Shown here piece by piece: positions 1 to 11,345 of a stretch of DNA of 64,000 bases. The DNA is from Clytia hemisphaerica (lineage: Eukaryota; Cnidaria; Hydrozoa; Leptothecata; Clytiidae), in contig CACVBU010001358.1 of assembly GCA_902728285.1 (NCBI GenBank), forward strand, positions 930,001-994,000, in the 5' to 3' direction. A program made the translations under genes and the position numbers. The stretch's first letter is position 1. Every line of letters starts with the position of its first letter. Under the pieces are notes generated by a model. It saw only the letters and a list, made by a program, of their open reading frames with translations, ran no database searches and was not told where the DNA came from.

Positions 1-290
1 TGCCCGGACCTCAGCAATGACCATTTACATGTGCGGAATTTTTTTTACTTTAGCGTATAAACAAGGCCTTAAAAATCGAAGCGCTGTCTCGGGAATTGAA
101 TGACAAATTTTGGTTGGTTGATTTTGGCTGTTGCACGGTTTATTTTGTTTCCAACTTTCAAGTTTTAATTAATATTGTCTTGCAAACTTGATTCAGGTAA
201 CTCTCATCCTTGTTGTTGAAATGTATCCTGTAGATGACTGATGTTGTTTTTTCTGAAAGCTTAATTTCCTAGTGTGACTAACTGCCTGGT
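1..290 (+). repeat. Dispersed repeat, copy 1 (uninterrupted)
   Basis: This stretch matches 60899-62037 over nearly its whole length, with shared landmarks such as CATTTACATGTGCGG, GGCCTTA, GGAATTGAATGACAAA and AACTCTCATCCTTGTTG. Similarity stops just after GTGTGACTAAC. The far copy carries two insertions that are absent here, so this copy serves as an empty-site reference. No coding potential is evident. The family is unknown. Confidence 0.8.
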
Positions 291-953
291 GGATGATATT
301 GTCTGCCAACCGCATGCAAATGCTCACCCCGTTCATTTGCCAGGATGTGCCTGACGGTGTAAAAGCATCTATTATGATCTAGTTTTCTTTTTAGCATCTG
401 GCATCAAGGCTAAAAATGGGGCACTGAGAAGAGTGCAAGCTTTTCCAAGTTTTGACCATTAATATCTAGACAATATATACATGATGGAAATCAGAAAGAA
501 ATTTATGCTCACCTCCTTATGGGAAAAATAAATTCAGCACACACGAGAGAAACTCAGGCAGTCCTCTGAGCTTTACACACAATCATTTGTTTTATTTGCT
601 TTTAGCTGGTAAAAACCCCTGCCATATTTTGATAGAAGGATACTATTTTCTTCCCCGCTAAATCTTCAAGACGATTTTTAGTCACGTGACTGAAGAGCCT
701 AGTCATAATGTGCAGCACGAATGAAGAAAACATTAACATCGAAAATGGACGAAGAAAAGACGGAAAAAGGCCGTTTTAACAAATATTCCCCTATAGTAGG
801 GAAATATTTAATAAGAAGAACTGACAGATTGTAATACAAAATACTAACCTTAGTTGCAAAGTTCCCGAGTATCAATCTCCTCCTTATATTCTTCTGCATA
901 TGATATTTTCTTTATTGCTACCTTTTTTCAAAAAATGAAGACATCAAAGTGTT
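291..953. other. Non-coding upstream region
   Basis: No reading frame or repeat that I can support lies here. It is the region upstream of the first SMARCB1-type exon and may hold its promoter, but I see no clear TATA element. Confidence 0.4.
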
Positions 954-968
954 TTGTTTACGAATAGA

Positions 969-1014
969 GCGCGGGAAAATCTAAAGGCCGGTCTCCACTT
1001 GCGCGCGCGGGAAA
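969..1014 (+). promoter_or_regulatory. Two E2F-like sites upstream of the alternative SMARCB1 exon
   Basis: The decamer GCGCGGGAAA occurs at 969-978 and again at 1005-1014, each followed by AATCTAAA. It contains the E2F-type core (TTTCCCGC on the other strand). The pair lies about 95-140 bases upstream of the ATG at 1107. Between the copies is GGCCGGTCTCCA, which is also the terminal sequence of the element at 20420-20659, so part of this upstream region may derive from a transposon end. Function is inferred from motif and position only. Confidence 0.35.
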
Positions 1015-1106
1015 ATCTAAATCGAACACTCAAACGTTCGAAATTCGAATTCGAATGTTTTGGGGAATTCGAATGTTTTGAACCGCAAAATTCGAATGTT
1101 TTTGGA

Positions 1107-1934
1107 ATGACTAAAATAAATTCCGAAATTCAGAAAAAAAATCAAATCAGGACAGGATCAGGACGCCTGGCATTGAATTGGAAAATGGCAAGAGAAATCT
1201 ATAATGGAAAATATCCAACAATATATCTTTTGGAAGAGCATGGCGAAAAGTTCATGCTCGGAAGTGATGTCGGTGTATTTATGAACTACTACAAAGGTGC
1301 TCTTTACAAGAAATACCCTTCAATGCATCGAAGAATCTTAACATCAGATGAACGAAGTATTCTAAGTGGATTGAGTATGAGAAAACACAGGTCTTTAACT
1401 AATATGGGGACTATGGTAGTGAGAGCTAGCGAAGCCATGAAAATTATGACTGGTCAAGGAGAGCATTTTCGCAACAAATATACCAAAGCTGCTGCCGAAA
1501 ATAACGAAGCAAAGGAAGCTATTAACGTTGCCTTTTGTAGGGCAAGAGCTCAAAGTAAAGACCTACCTAATCTACGAGAGAATTTAGATTTTTTGCCAGG
1601 TGCAAAAGAAAGAAATTTTGAAGCTATGGCCAGGAGACGTGCAAAACAAGAGACTTGTTATGAATTTTGTCCGAAACTTTTGAATTTTGCGACTCGTCAG
1701 GTTGAATATGCAGCTGACTTGTGTCCTGAATCGACAGTCATGAATAGCGTCTCTCTGATCAACAAACCACCATCTTCCAAATTCTCCGAGGACAAAAGAA
1801 AAAGCAAAAGAACGAACAAAAAGGCGATTGAGAACACAGGAGACAAATCTTCGATTGATGAAAATGTTGAAAATATTGAGGATGATAACGTACCACAGAA
1901 ACCTTTAAAGAAATGTTCGAGTCATTTGTGGTAA
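1107..1934 (+). CDS. Divergent SMARCB1-type winged-helix exon (alternative first exon or truncated paralogue)
   Basis: The ATG at 1107 is the first in the frame; the open frame extends further upstream without one. The protein resembles the N-terminal winged-helix DNA-binding domain of SMARCB1 (residues about 30-120): EKFMLGSDVGVFM, GALYKKYPSMHRR and MVVRASE align with [26 protein letters not shown] and MIVRAKE in the canonical exon 1.2 kb downstream. A lysine-rich, acidic-ended linker follows. The frame closes at TGG TAA (1929-1934), but GGTAAGT there is a strong donor. Splicing after TG at 1930 gives phase 2, identical to the donor of the canonical exon, and joining to 8312 would rebuild the Cys codon and yield a 498-residue SMARCB1 isoform. 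It may instead be a tandem, truncated single-domain paralogue. The homology is clear; the splicing is inferred. Confidence 0.75.
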   Translation: MTKINSEIQKKNQIRTGSGRLALNWKMAREIYNGKYPTIYLLEEHGEKFMLGSDVGVFMNYYKGALYKKYPSMHRRILTSDERSILSGLSMRKHRSLTNMGTMVVRASEAMKIMTGQGEHFRNKYTKAAAENNEAKEAINVAFCRARAQSKDLPNLRENLDFLPGAKERNFEAMARRRAKQETCYEFCPKLLNFATRQVEYAADLCPESTVMNSVSLINKPPSSKFSEDKRKSKRTNKKAIENTGDKSSIDENVENIEDDNVPQKPLKKCSSHLW

Positions 1935-2335
1935 GTTTTTGTCGGGTTTTTGTGTTTTTGAAGGAAAATACTGAAAGGTCTAGAAAAGTGGGAATCGCGG
2001 TCTAACTCGGTCTGATTCCGTAGTCTGGGGATGAGCGGAACAGAAAAACTATTCCGGATAAAATGGAATGTCAAGCAGTAGGGTTCAGCCATGCACGGAA
2101 TAAACCAAAAACCAATATTGCGGCAAAATCTGAGTTGTGAGTTGGTGAAAAGACCAACATTTTGGAGGTTTGTAAATCTTACCTTTTTTCTGCTTCAAAG
2201 ACAACATTTACTGTGGTAAAATTGTACATTTTTCCTTTGGAATTGTTATTCACTGTTCTATACTATTTGAGCAATCTGGCTGGATTCATTATTCGTCAGA
2301 GGAAACTGAGTAACTACTGAAGTAAAACTTTGAAA

Positions 2336-5300
2336 ATGCCACCACTTCAAACATATGGCGAAAAGCCAAAATCTTTTCAACTGAGTGAGGGTAGCGATGA
2401 ACTTTTCATGATTGGAAGTGAAGTTGGAACCTATCTACGGATGATGAGGGGTTCTATTTACAAAAGATATCCCTATTTATGGAAACGAATGGCCAGTGGA
2501 GAAGAACGTAAAAAGATGCACAAATATGCAAACCACCCACTACAAGCACATGTAATGATTGTAAGAGCTAAAGAAATTGATGATTTAATTGAAGGGAAAG
2601 ATGCCCAATTTAAGACTGAAAGTCAACAAGCTGCTGCTGCAAGAGATTCACCCTCTACCAGTAGTCGCAAAACAAGACAGACTGCTGGAAAACAAGAATC
2701 TTTTCTACCAACTCTTGGTCCTAATCATTTGGACGCTGTTCCAGCTGGTACACCTATCAGTAGGCATCGTGTTGGCCAAAAAAGAGTTAAAACATTTCCA
2801 ACATGGTAAGATTTTATTACAACCTTCGTGCTTTTTTAGAGCTATAGAGCTTCAGAGCTTTAAACAGTTTGTTCTGTGCTCATTGAAGCACTGTTGGTGC
2901 TATGGTTTACACAGCTTTTTTAAAGCAGCGTAGGTGTAGGCTTTTTCTCATCTTCAATTCTCTCAAACAAGCAGCGATTTGATGCAAGAGTTATAAGGGA
3001 CATTAAAGTAGTAAAATGTAAACATTGCGCGAACCACGTTTCATTAAAGAGAACATCAAAATCACGTGTCCAAAACAAACTTGTAAAACAATTCAACAAT
3101 CAAAATTAGCCATATTTGGTTTCATTTTTTATTTTGACATGTGACATTTGTTTTGATTTTTTATCCACTGTATACAGTTTGTTTACAAATTTCGCAAGTA
3201 CTGTTATGTCCCTTTAAATTGTTAAGAAAGTACTGCAAAGAATCCTCCAATTGAAGAATTTACTATCATAAATATTTTTTTTTGAAGATTTGGGGCAAAA
3301 AAGTGCATATGGTTTAATTAAAATGGGGAAGATTTGGAAAATTTTCTAAGTTTGGTTTTTGGCACAAATCCCTGTAACTATGGGTGAGCAGCCCACTAAA
3401 AACGAAAGTAAAATTGACCCGCACTCCAAATCCCACAATCTTGATGTCTGTTGATATAGGAGTTTTAGTCTTAACTGTATGTAGAGCAATCGGACTTTAA
3501 GTGATATGAAGTGATGTTTTATGTGACAGTTTCTTACTATATTTTTTTTATTATGGCTGCTAACAGCGAAAAATGCATTTTTCATGGTCTCAATAGCAGC
3601 GATGTCACAGCAGATTTTAAATCTTGTTTAGAATAGAAATGAAATTGAGTTACCAATGTATTTATATTTTTGATTTTATCAATTTTTGGACCTACCTCGG
3701 AGGTCCTATAAATTAACCGATGTCCGTTCGTTCGTCCGTCCGTTCGTCCGTTCGTCTGTCCGTCTGTTACCAGCTTTTCTCAGGATTGTCATTAGTTTTT
3801 TTGATTTTTTGCAAAGATGCAAAATGCCCAAAAACGGAGCCCGATTTTCGAAAAAAATTCATTTCCGGCCGAAAAAAATATGCGGAAAAAACCGGTTTTT
3901 GGCATTTTCTCGAGATTTCATCATTAGTTTTTCTGATTTTTGCACAAGATGCGTATTAGCAATGCCTAAAACACATGGATTAGTCCGATTTTTGAGGAAA
4001 ATTCTATTCCGGCTGAAATGCCGGAAATATCCGGAAATCGCCGTTTTTGCGATTTTCATTGGACTTTTTCCTTATATTTCGTTGTTTTTTCACACAAAAA
4101 AACATTATTTTGTAGCAATCCCAAGGCAAGCATAATGCAGCCTTTTTCGCCGGAAAAGAAGGAAACAAAAAAAAACGGCGGTATTTCTTGAATTTCTGAG
4201 TTGTACTTTATATTTTTTCATTGAAATTTTGACACTGATGCAAAATGGCAATACCTAAAATATACAGAGCCTGATTTTCAATTAACGTACTTTTCCGGCC
4301 GAAAATGCCGGAAAATGCCGGAAAAACTGGTTTTTGGCATTTCTCGAGTTCATCATTAGTTTTTCTGATTTTTGCACAAAGATGCGTATTACAATGTTAA
4401 AACATGGCCTAGTCCGATTTTTGAGAAAAATTCTATTCCGGCTGAAAATGCCGGAAAATATCCTGGAAATCGCCGTTTTGCAGATTTCATCGGACCTTTT
4501 CCTTATATTTCGTTGTTTTCCATAAAAACATATTGATAGCAATGCCCACCATCAAGCATGGTTTATTGTCATAAATGATTTTTGAAGCCGGAACTTTCTA
4601 AAAATCGCCGGAACAGCCTATTTTGCCGGAAAAAACGGTTATTCTTGAATTTTCTCGAGCTGTACTTTATATTTTTTCATGAAATTTGCCACACTGATGC
4701 CAAATGACAATACCTAAAAGTGACGGAGCCCGATTTTCGAAAAATATTTTTTCCCGGCGGAAATGCCAGAAAATATGCCGGAAAAAAACCGTTTTTTTTT
4801 TTACATTTTCTCGAATTTTTCTCTTAGCTTTTTCTGATTTTTTGCAGAAACGATGCGATTTGCAATGCTCAAAACATGGCCGAGTTCGATTTGAGGAAAA
4901 AATTTTTTCCGGTTGAATCCGATCAACCGTCTTTGCAGATTTCATTATATGTTTCCTTGTATTTCTATGTTCTTCACACAAAAACATTATTGATAACAAG
5001 CATCAAGCTGATTCCAATAAAAAACTGATTTTTGCGACAGAACTTTCTATTAATTTTTCCCTACAACCCTTCCCTCTCCCCCCATCAACAATCAATGATG
5101 AATTTATTGCGTTATGCATTTTCGCTAAACGATATATTTTCTGACTGATTTTTTTCTCCTCGCATTGCTATCTAACTTTCATCATCAGGTAGGTCCATTC
5201 AGCATCTAGCTTGTTTATGTTTGAATTATATTTGAAATCAAAAAAGTAGCAAGTCAGTTCTGTGACATACAGCTCTTTTCAATGGGCTCTCAAATTGAGT

Positions 5301-8300
5301 GCTTCAACTGCTTTACATGTAATGAATTATGAAAATGATTTTTTGTTTATGCATTGTATTTTGTCATTCTTTATTTTATTAAGAGAAAGGAATGATGAGG
5401 TAAGGAGGGGATCAATGATTTAGATTAGAAATAGTTCGTTGATTAATAGCTAATTTATGTGGAATCAACAATCCTGCCTTTCTTTTTCTGGTTAACAGAA
5501 TCAAAAGGATGAAACCAGTATTTTGGAGCACTGAATTTATAGGGGGCTAGAACTCCAGTAAAAGCCATCTGGAATTGGCTGGTAGTGGATATTTTCTTTT
5601 TGTATACATCAGCCATTAGTTTTTTGGAAGTTGCTAAAAAGTCTTTTTTTATAAATTTAACTCCTGGTAGAATCATGCATGGTATAAGTAAGAAGTAGGA
5701 AGACCCCCTTAAGAGCCATTTTTTTTAAAAATCTTCAGAATAAAGAAAGTGTGATACCTCACCCTCTTAGATTTTGATGAAATTTTGACCAAATGATCCA
5801 TCACACAAGAAAATAAGACCATGAAAATTTCACCTTGATATCTCAAGTAGTTTTGAAGATACAGCGTCTCAAAGATAGGCTACTTAGCGAAAATTGACCC
5901 CTAAAAATCATGAACTCTGGTGGGGAGCGATTTTGAAGCCAATGAATTTTTATTCAAGTAATTAGAAGCTGATTTACAGTGGATTTCAAGAACTTTTTGT
6001 AGGAATCAGAAAAAAAAATTGAGTTCCAAAACTTTTCCCCGAAAATCTTTCCTCTCCGAGAGGCTTCAACTTGTGTAAATCTGGGTTTAGAAGCCTTTTA
6101 GCTGTCTGCTGGAGGTCCTTGGAGCTTTTTTGAAGCAACTTTTGCCTGGAGTGGTTTACTGGTCGGTTTTGGCCAAAAAATAAACATTTTCAGTATTTCT
6201 ATTTGCGTAACCGTCAAAAAATGGGGGCACAAATTGCTTTTTTGCAGCTGGAGCAAAATTCAAGATGGCGTATCTTTTTGACCCCTACAAATTTTTTGAA
6301 ACTCAGTATGCTTTCTTAGTAGGTCTAGTTTTCCCCTCAAAACATCTCAGTGGGGCTTGAAGTCTCTTAAAGATATGACGATTGAAAATTTGCTAACTTC
6401 GTTGTTTTTTCCCTCCTAAAAATGCTAAATCAGGCCCACTTAAGGGCTCTAAAGGTAAATTCTTGTCAAAACTATTGGTTGCTCTTCTCTAGCCAACTAA
6501 TCATTGGCATTAAGGGAAACAACTGTAAAAAAAAATTCAGGTCATTTCCATTAACCGATGACATTTTATGGACTGTTTCTTTATTTTTAAGTATAGAATA
6601 TGTAAAAAAATGAGACTGACATCTGGCCTTTCCTACCATTCCAGGGCCTATATTTTCAGGAAAAAGCCTCAACCTTTCACAGTTTGGTGAATATTATTCT
6701 TAAAATATAAGCAGGTTATTCAATAAATGGGTTTAACAGTACTTAATTCCTATTCAAAAACTTTTTAGATCATTCAGAAATCTACTTTGACAATAATTTG
6801 CGCTTTACCGCAAAATTTCTAAGTCCAAGTGTCGTGATTAACTTTAGACTGTCCAATATCTCTATATTTGTGTACACTGACAGCCTTACTTGTTGATTCT
6901 TAAATAACTAAGCAACATTACTAGGGTGATATTTTATGAGATACTGCAAACAATGATGTTTAAATCTTCTGGACAAGAAATATTGGACAGTCTAAAGTTA
7001 AGTTAATCACGACACTTGGACTTAGAAATTTTGCGGTAAAGCGCAAATTATTGTCAAAGTAGGATTTCTGAATGAGTCTCTAAAAAGTTTTTGAATAGGA
7101 ATTAAGTACTGTTAAACCCATTTAGTTGAAGTAACTGCTTATATTAAGAAAATATTCACCAAACTGTGAAAGGTTGAGGCTTTTCCTGAAAAATATAGGC
7201 CCTGGAATGGTAGGAAAGGCCAGATGTCAGTCTCATTTTTTTACATAATTCTATACTTTTAAAAATAAAGAAACAGTCATAAAATGTCATCTGTTAATGG
7301 AAATGACCTGAATTTTTTTACAGTGTTCCCTTAATGCCAATGATTAGTGGCTAGAGAAGATCAACCAATATTTTGACAAGAATTTACCTTTAGAGCCCTT
7401 AAGTGGGCCTGATTTAGCATTTTAGGAGGGAAAAAAACAACGAAGTTAAGCAAATTTTCAATCGATCATATCTTTAAGAGACTTCAAGGCCCCACTGAGA
7501 TTTTTTGAGGTTATAAACTAGACCTACTAAGAAAGCATTACTGAAAGTTTCAAAAAAATTTGTAGGGGGTTCAAAAAGATACGCCATCTTGAATTTTGCT
7601 CCAGATCTGCCAAAATAGCAATTTTTTCGGGCCATTTTTGACGGTTACGCAAAAATAGAAATCCTGAAAATGTTATTTTTGTGGCCAAAAACCCACCAGT
7701 AAACCACTCCAGGTCAAAATTTTGCTTCAAAAAAAGTCTCAAGGACCATCAGCAGACAGCTAAAAGTGCTTCCAAAACCAGATTACACAAACGTTTGAAG
7801 CCCTCTACAGGAGGTGCTAGAGATTTTTGGGGAAAATTTTGGGAGACTCAATTTGATTTTTTCTGATTCCCTACAAAAAGTTCTTGAAATCACTGTAACT
7901 GTAAATCAGCTTTCTAATGTACTGAATAAAAATTCATTGGCTTTCAAAATCTGCTCCCCACCAGAGTTCATGATTTTTAGGGGTCAATTTCCGCTTAGTA
8001 GCCTATCTTTGAGACGCTGTATCTTCAAAACTACTTGAGATATCAAGGTGAAATTTTCAGGGTCTTATTTTCTTGTGTGATGGATCATTTGGTCAAAATT
8101 TCATCAAAATCCAAGAGGATGAGGTATCACACCCTGAAGACTCTTAAAAAAAATGGCTCTTAAGTGGTAACCCCTTAAAAAGAAATAATTTTGAAATGTT
8201 TGCACATAACTTATGAAGTGCCTCTTGTAGTCTTCCTTCCAAACAGCAGTGATTTTGAATCGATATTTATTAAGCATTTGACTCTTTAAACCTCTTAATT

Positions 8301-11300
8301 TGTTCCCTTAGTTACGATGATCATGACATGGCAGCTATACACGAAGCGGCTAAACAAAATGAAGAACTCATCCCAATACGACTCGATATTGAAGTTGATG
8401 GGCAGAAACTTCGTGACACATTTACATGGAACAAAAATGGTAGGTAACAAACAACAAGAAACTATTGAATTTTGTAACAACAGCAACAAGAAATAACCAG
8501 CTAGTTTTTATATTAAGTACTAGTAATCGTATGGTTTGGAGTGCAATTAACGATTAATCACGAGTAACAAAGGAGAAAATAGTAATTTGCACAAGTCCGA
8601 AGAACGAGTGCAAATTACGGAATTTTCTCCTTTGTTACGAGTGATTAATCGTTAATTGCACGACAAAACATACGATTCCGAGGTAATCGTCAGTAAATAA
8701 TCATTAGTAAATCATAGTTTTTTTAGAAAAAGGGAACATTTTTGACATTCGAATTGCAATGCAACTTATGTACACAAAGCGAATTTCTTTGTTCTTTTTT
8801 ATATTGAAGAAAAAAAATGTCTTTGTTTTTTATTATATAGTAAAAAAAGTCTCTGACACAGGACTTGGGAGAGAAAAGAATAAGGGGACAAAAGTGTCCC
8901 CCCGCCGAAGAGTGCAAAAAGTGGTAATAGTGCAATTAACGATTAATCGCACTCCTCTAAACCAATCAGATTCGAGTAATTTTGCACGGCTGACGATTAC
9001 ATTATAGAATCGGTATAGAATGTTATAATGTGTTATTAACTGGTTGAAGTAAAAGTCGGTCAATACAAGAAAATTCGCTATTTTAATTGGTTCTCTAGCA
9101 GTCAATATAATACGGTAAAGACCACTTCAGTGCTTTGGTCATACTGACGATGATTTTGAAAAGGGAAATTTGTTTTATAGAAAAGTTTCGTCAGTCTGAA
9201 CATGATTTAAAAAACTGACGTTCGTTGCAATGACTTCCCATAAGAAAGTGACGTCAGAATGAATCAAAGAAAATATTGGGTAAAAAAGAAACGAAAAAAT
9301 CATGGAAAATGCATTTTTTTGGCCAGAAACACACAAAGAATGTTCACCAGTTAATAAACACAATAATATAACTGTTTTCTTGGTCAATACGTAAAATATT
9401 GACCTTATCCTGCGCACAGACCTCGCAAGCTCGGTCTGTACTTCGGCTGCGGTCAATATTTTACCGTATTGACCTCCAAACCAGTTATTATTGTATTATT
9501 AAAGAATCGGTAATTCTGAAAAGAAAACTCTCTTAGAGTATATTTGAAAAAATCGCAGTTACCAACAACAAACTTCTCTCACAGGAGAACAAGCTCAGAT
9601 TCATTTTCTTTGAGGTTTTGCTTTCATTTTCAATAAATTTGTTGACATTATCTTCTTGGTGAATACAAGTAAATTCGCCTTGTTTTCATGCGAAACCACG
9701 GTGATTTTGACTATAATTGCGACGTTTTAAAATTACCATATAATTCTTCTTAGAATTAGCTACACTATATAACATAGCTGGCCCCTTTAAAGTGAGGCTA
9801 CTGTGCATTGCTTATGGCTTTGTTACCTTTCAGAGTGCTGTTTAGAAGGTGTTTTACATTTAGACCGATTTGAGACTTACAAATCTGTTATATTTTGCAG
9901 AAATTTTGTAAAGTTGGAAAGATACTAAATCTGAACCCAATATAAAAGTATGATATTAATATTAATTCTCTCTCTCTTTTCGTTTCCTTTACAGAGAAAC
10001 TGATCACATTGGAATCATTTGCAGAAGTATTATGTGACGATCTTGATTTACCAACGCAGAGTTTTGTTCCTCTGATCGTCACCAATATGCAGCAGCAAAT
10101 CAAGCAACATGGTGTAGAATCGGAAATCACGCTCTCTGAAATGACTGACCAAAGAGTGGTAATCAAGGTGTGTACTTTTTTTTATAGGAACCAATAAATT
10201 CGGCTCAGCCTCGGCTGTTGGTAATATTTCGAGGTTTATAGGTTTCAAGTGTTCTTTGTTTGCTTGGTTCGATTACTTATGGAGACTAAAAGAGTACTTT
10301 GATAGCTTTAATTTCTCAGCAATTTCTGAAATTTTAGGCTCAGCTCGTTCTTTTTTTTGAGAATTTGCTTCGGCTAAATTAAATTTCAGCCTTATGTTCT
10401 TTTAAAATTGAATTTTCTTTTGTAGAAGTTAAAGAATTTTCCTGGCCTGATTTTAAAATTTTGAAATAGCTGAAATGAAGTATCGCTTTCAGTTTGGATT
10501 ATTTATTCGCAAAAGTAATTAAACAGCTTTTTTTTTACGTTTTAGTTGAATCTTCATGTCGGTAATGTTTCGTTACAAGATCAATTCGAATGGGACATGT
10601 CAGATCCTCTAAACAACCCAGAACAATTCGCTCTCTCTTTGTGTACAGAACTCGGTCTAGGTGGTGAATTCGTTACAGCTGTTGCTTACAGTATACGCGG
10701 CCAACTGAACTGGAACAAGAAAACATACGTGTTTAGTGAACATCCTTTACCTACAGTTGAAGTTGCCCTTCGCACTGGAATGGATATTGATAAATGGTGT
10801 CCGTATCTCGAAACACTGACAGACGCAGAAATGGAAAAGAAACTGAGAGACCAAGACAGAAACACAAGGTCTGTAGTTTTAATAATAAGTAGTTGGTTTT
10901 TTTTTGATTTGCTGTTGCAGCCGAGAAAACAAAATTGAATGGCTTGATTAATAATAAGAGTCTCAATTCCCCAAAATTAGCCTAATTTAGAACGTATTGC
11001 TGCCTCGTCAAAATAAACTCCTTACCAAATTTAACCTTTTTCTAGAATTTTTACTGTTCGCCAGAATTAGTTCCCTCAAGATAATCCCTAATCACATACC
11101 TGCGTCAATATTTTACGTGAACAATCTGAAATTACTGAACAAAAAACTGTTTTGAAACGAGGAAACCCCTAGTTTGTAGCTGTGACTTACTACTGCGTAC
11201 TACAGAGAAAACTTAGATTGGGTAATGGGGTTCTCTATGGATTCTCCATTTCTCACTTTCATTGATGATTGTCTGATTTTCAAATTTTTTTTTCAGGCGT

Positions 11301-11345
11301 ATGAGACGTTTAGCGAATACTGCACCCTATTCCTTGCAAATATAA
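2336..11345 (+). CDS. SMARCB1: SMARCB1 / SNF5 / INI1, core subunit of BAF (SWI/SNF) chromatin remodellers
   Basis: Exons are 2336-2805, 8312-8439, 9995-10167, 10546-10868 and 11297-11345. All junctions are GT-AG with consistent phases and give 380 residues (human 385). Exon 1 encodes the winged-helix domain ([26 protein letters not shown]) and the HLDAVP linker. Exons 2-3 encode SNF5 repeat 1 ([28 protein letters not shown]). Exon 4 encodes repeat 2 ([38 protein letters not shown]). The last exons encode the basic C-terminal helix ([20 protein letters not shown]), which in the human protein contacts the nucleosome acidic patch. The protein ends APYSLQI rather than APAW. The start at ATG 2336 follows the usual short N-terminus; the TTG six bases upstream is not needed. 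Intron 1 (5.5 kb) carries most of the transposons. The gene acts in the nucleus. Confidence 0.97.
2938..3390 (+). repeat. Dispersed repeat (inverted copy at 56405-56670)
   Basis: TTTTTCTCATCTTCAATT, GATGCAAGAGTTA and CCCTGTAACTATGGG all recur in reverse complement and in the matching order near 56.4-56.7 kb. The copy here is interrupted at 2997-3219 by a short element that the other copy lacks. It lies in intron 1 of SMARCB1. Confidence 0.6.
2997..3219. mobile_element. Short inverted-repeat element nested in the dispersed repeat
   Basis: The ends are AAGGGACATTAA and the near-complement TTATGTCCCTTTA. The related copy at 56.6 kb runs straight across this position (GAGTTAGATTG in place of GAGTTATAAGGG...TTTAAATTG), which supports insertion of about 220 bp. 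It has no coding capacity. Confidence 0.55.
3687..5199. mobile_element. 1.5-kb non-autonomous DNA element with internal tandem repeats
   Basis: The termini are complementary: GGACCTACCT at 3687 and AGGTAGGTCC ending near 5199. Just inside the left end is a (TCCGTTCG)-like simple repeat at 3720-3770. The body contains about three imperfect repeats of roughly 400-450 bp, each with GCCGGAAAAT/CCGGAAATCGCCG motifs and a CTCGAGWTTCATCATTAG-type segment. Short reading frames here are repeat translations, not genes. It lies within SMARCB1 intron 1. Confidence 0.6.
5708..8164. mobile_element. 2.46-kb fold-back (long inverted-repeat) element in SMARCB1 intron 1
   Basis: Two arms of about 1.15-1.2 kb are imperfect inverted copies of each other. 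The outer ends are CTTAAGAGCCATTTTTTTT and its complement. Inner landmarks such as GTCGTGATTAACTTTAGACTG (left, to about 6862) and its complement (right, from about 6976) leave a loop of roughly 115 bp. The arms match throughout with scattered substitutions and small indels. Since it lies in a transcribed intron, the pre-mRNA could fold into a hairpin over 1 kb long. No protein is encoded. Confidence 0.85.
8524..9000. mobile_element. Palindromic short element (hairpin 8524-8677) plus related half-copy to 9000
   Basis: AATCGTATG at 8524 and CATACGATT ending at 8677 bound a near-perfect palindrome containing GTGCAATTAACGATTAATCAC and its complement. A second GTGCAATTAACGATTAATC occurs at about 8930, followed by CTGACGATTAC near 9000, complementary to GTAATCGTCAG at about 8682. 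This looks like two overlapping or nested copies in intron 2 of SMARCB1. Confidence 0.6.
9016..9502. mobile_element. Short inverted-repeat element with 10-bp flanking duplication
   Basis: AGAATCGGTA occurs exactly at 9006-9015 and 9503-9512. The inner ends contain GTGTTATTAACTGGTT and the complementary AACCAGTTATTATTG, and paired TGACC/GGTCAATA blocks lie inside. A 9-10 bp duplication is typical of Mutator-like elements; the assignment is inferred. It lies in intron 2 of SMARCB1. Confidence 0.6.

Noticed and set aside
954-1106. Upstream extension of the first reading frame beginning at TTG
   Set aside because: There is no ATG before 1107, and the region is repetitive (TTCGAATGTTTT) with promoter-like motifs, so it is more likely 5' UTR or promoter.
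3686-4999. Several reading frames of 60-150 residues rich in Arg/Phe
   Set aside because: They are translations of the tandem CCGGAAAAT repeats of the element and occur on both strands.
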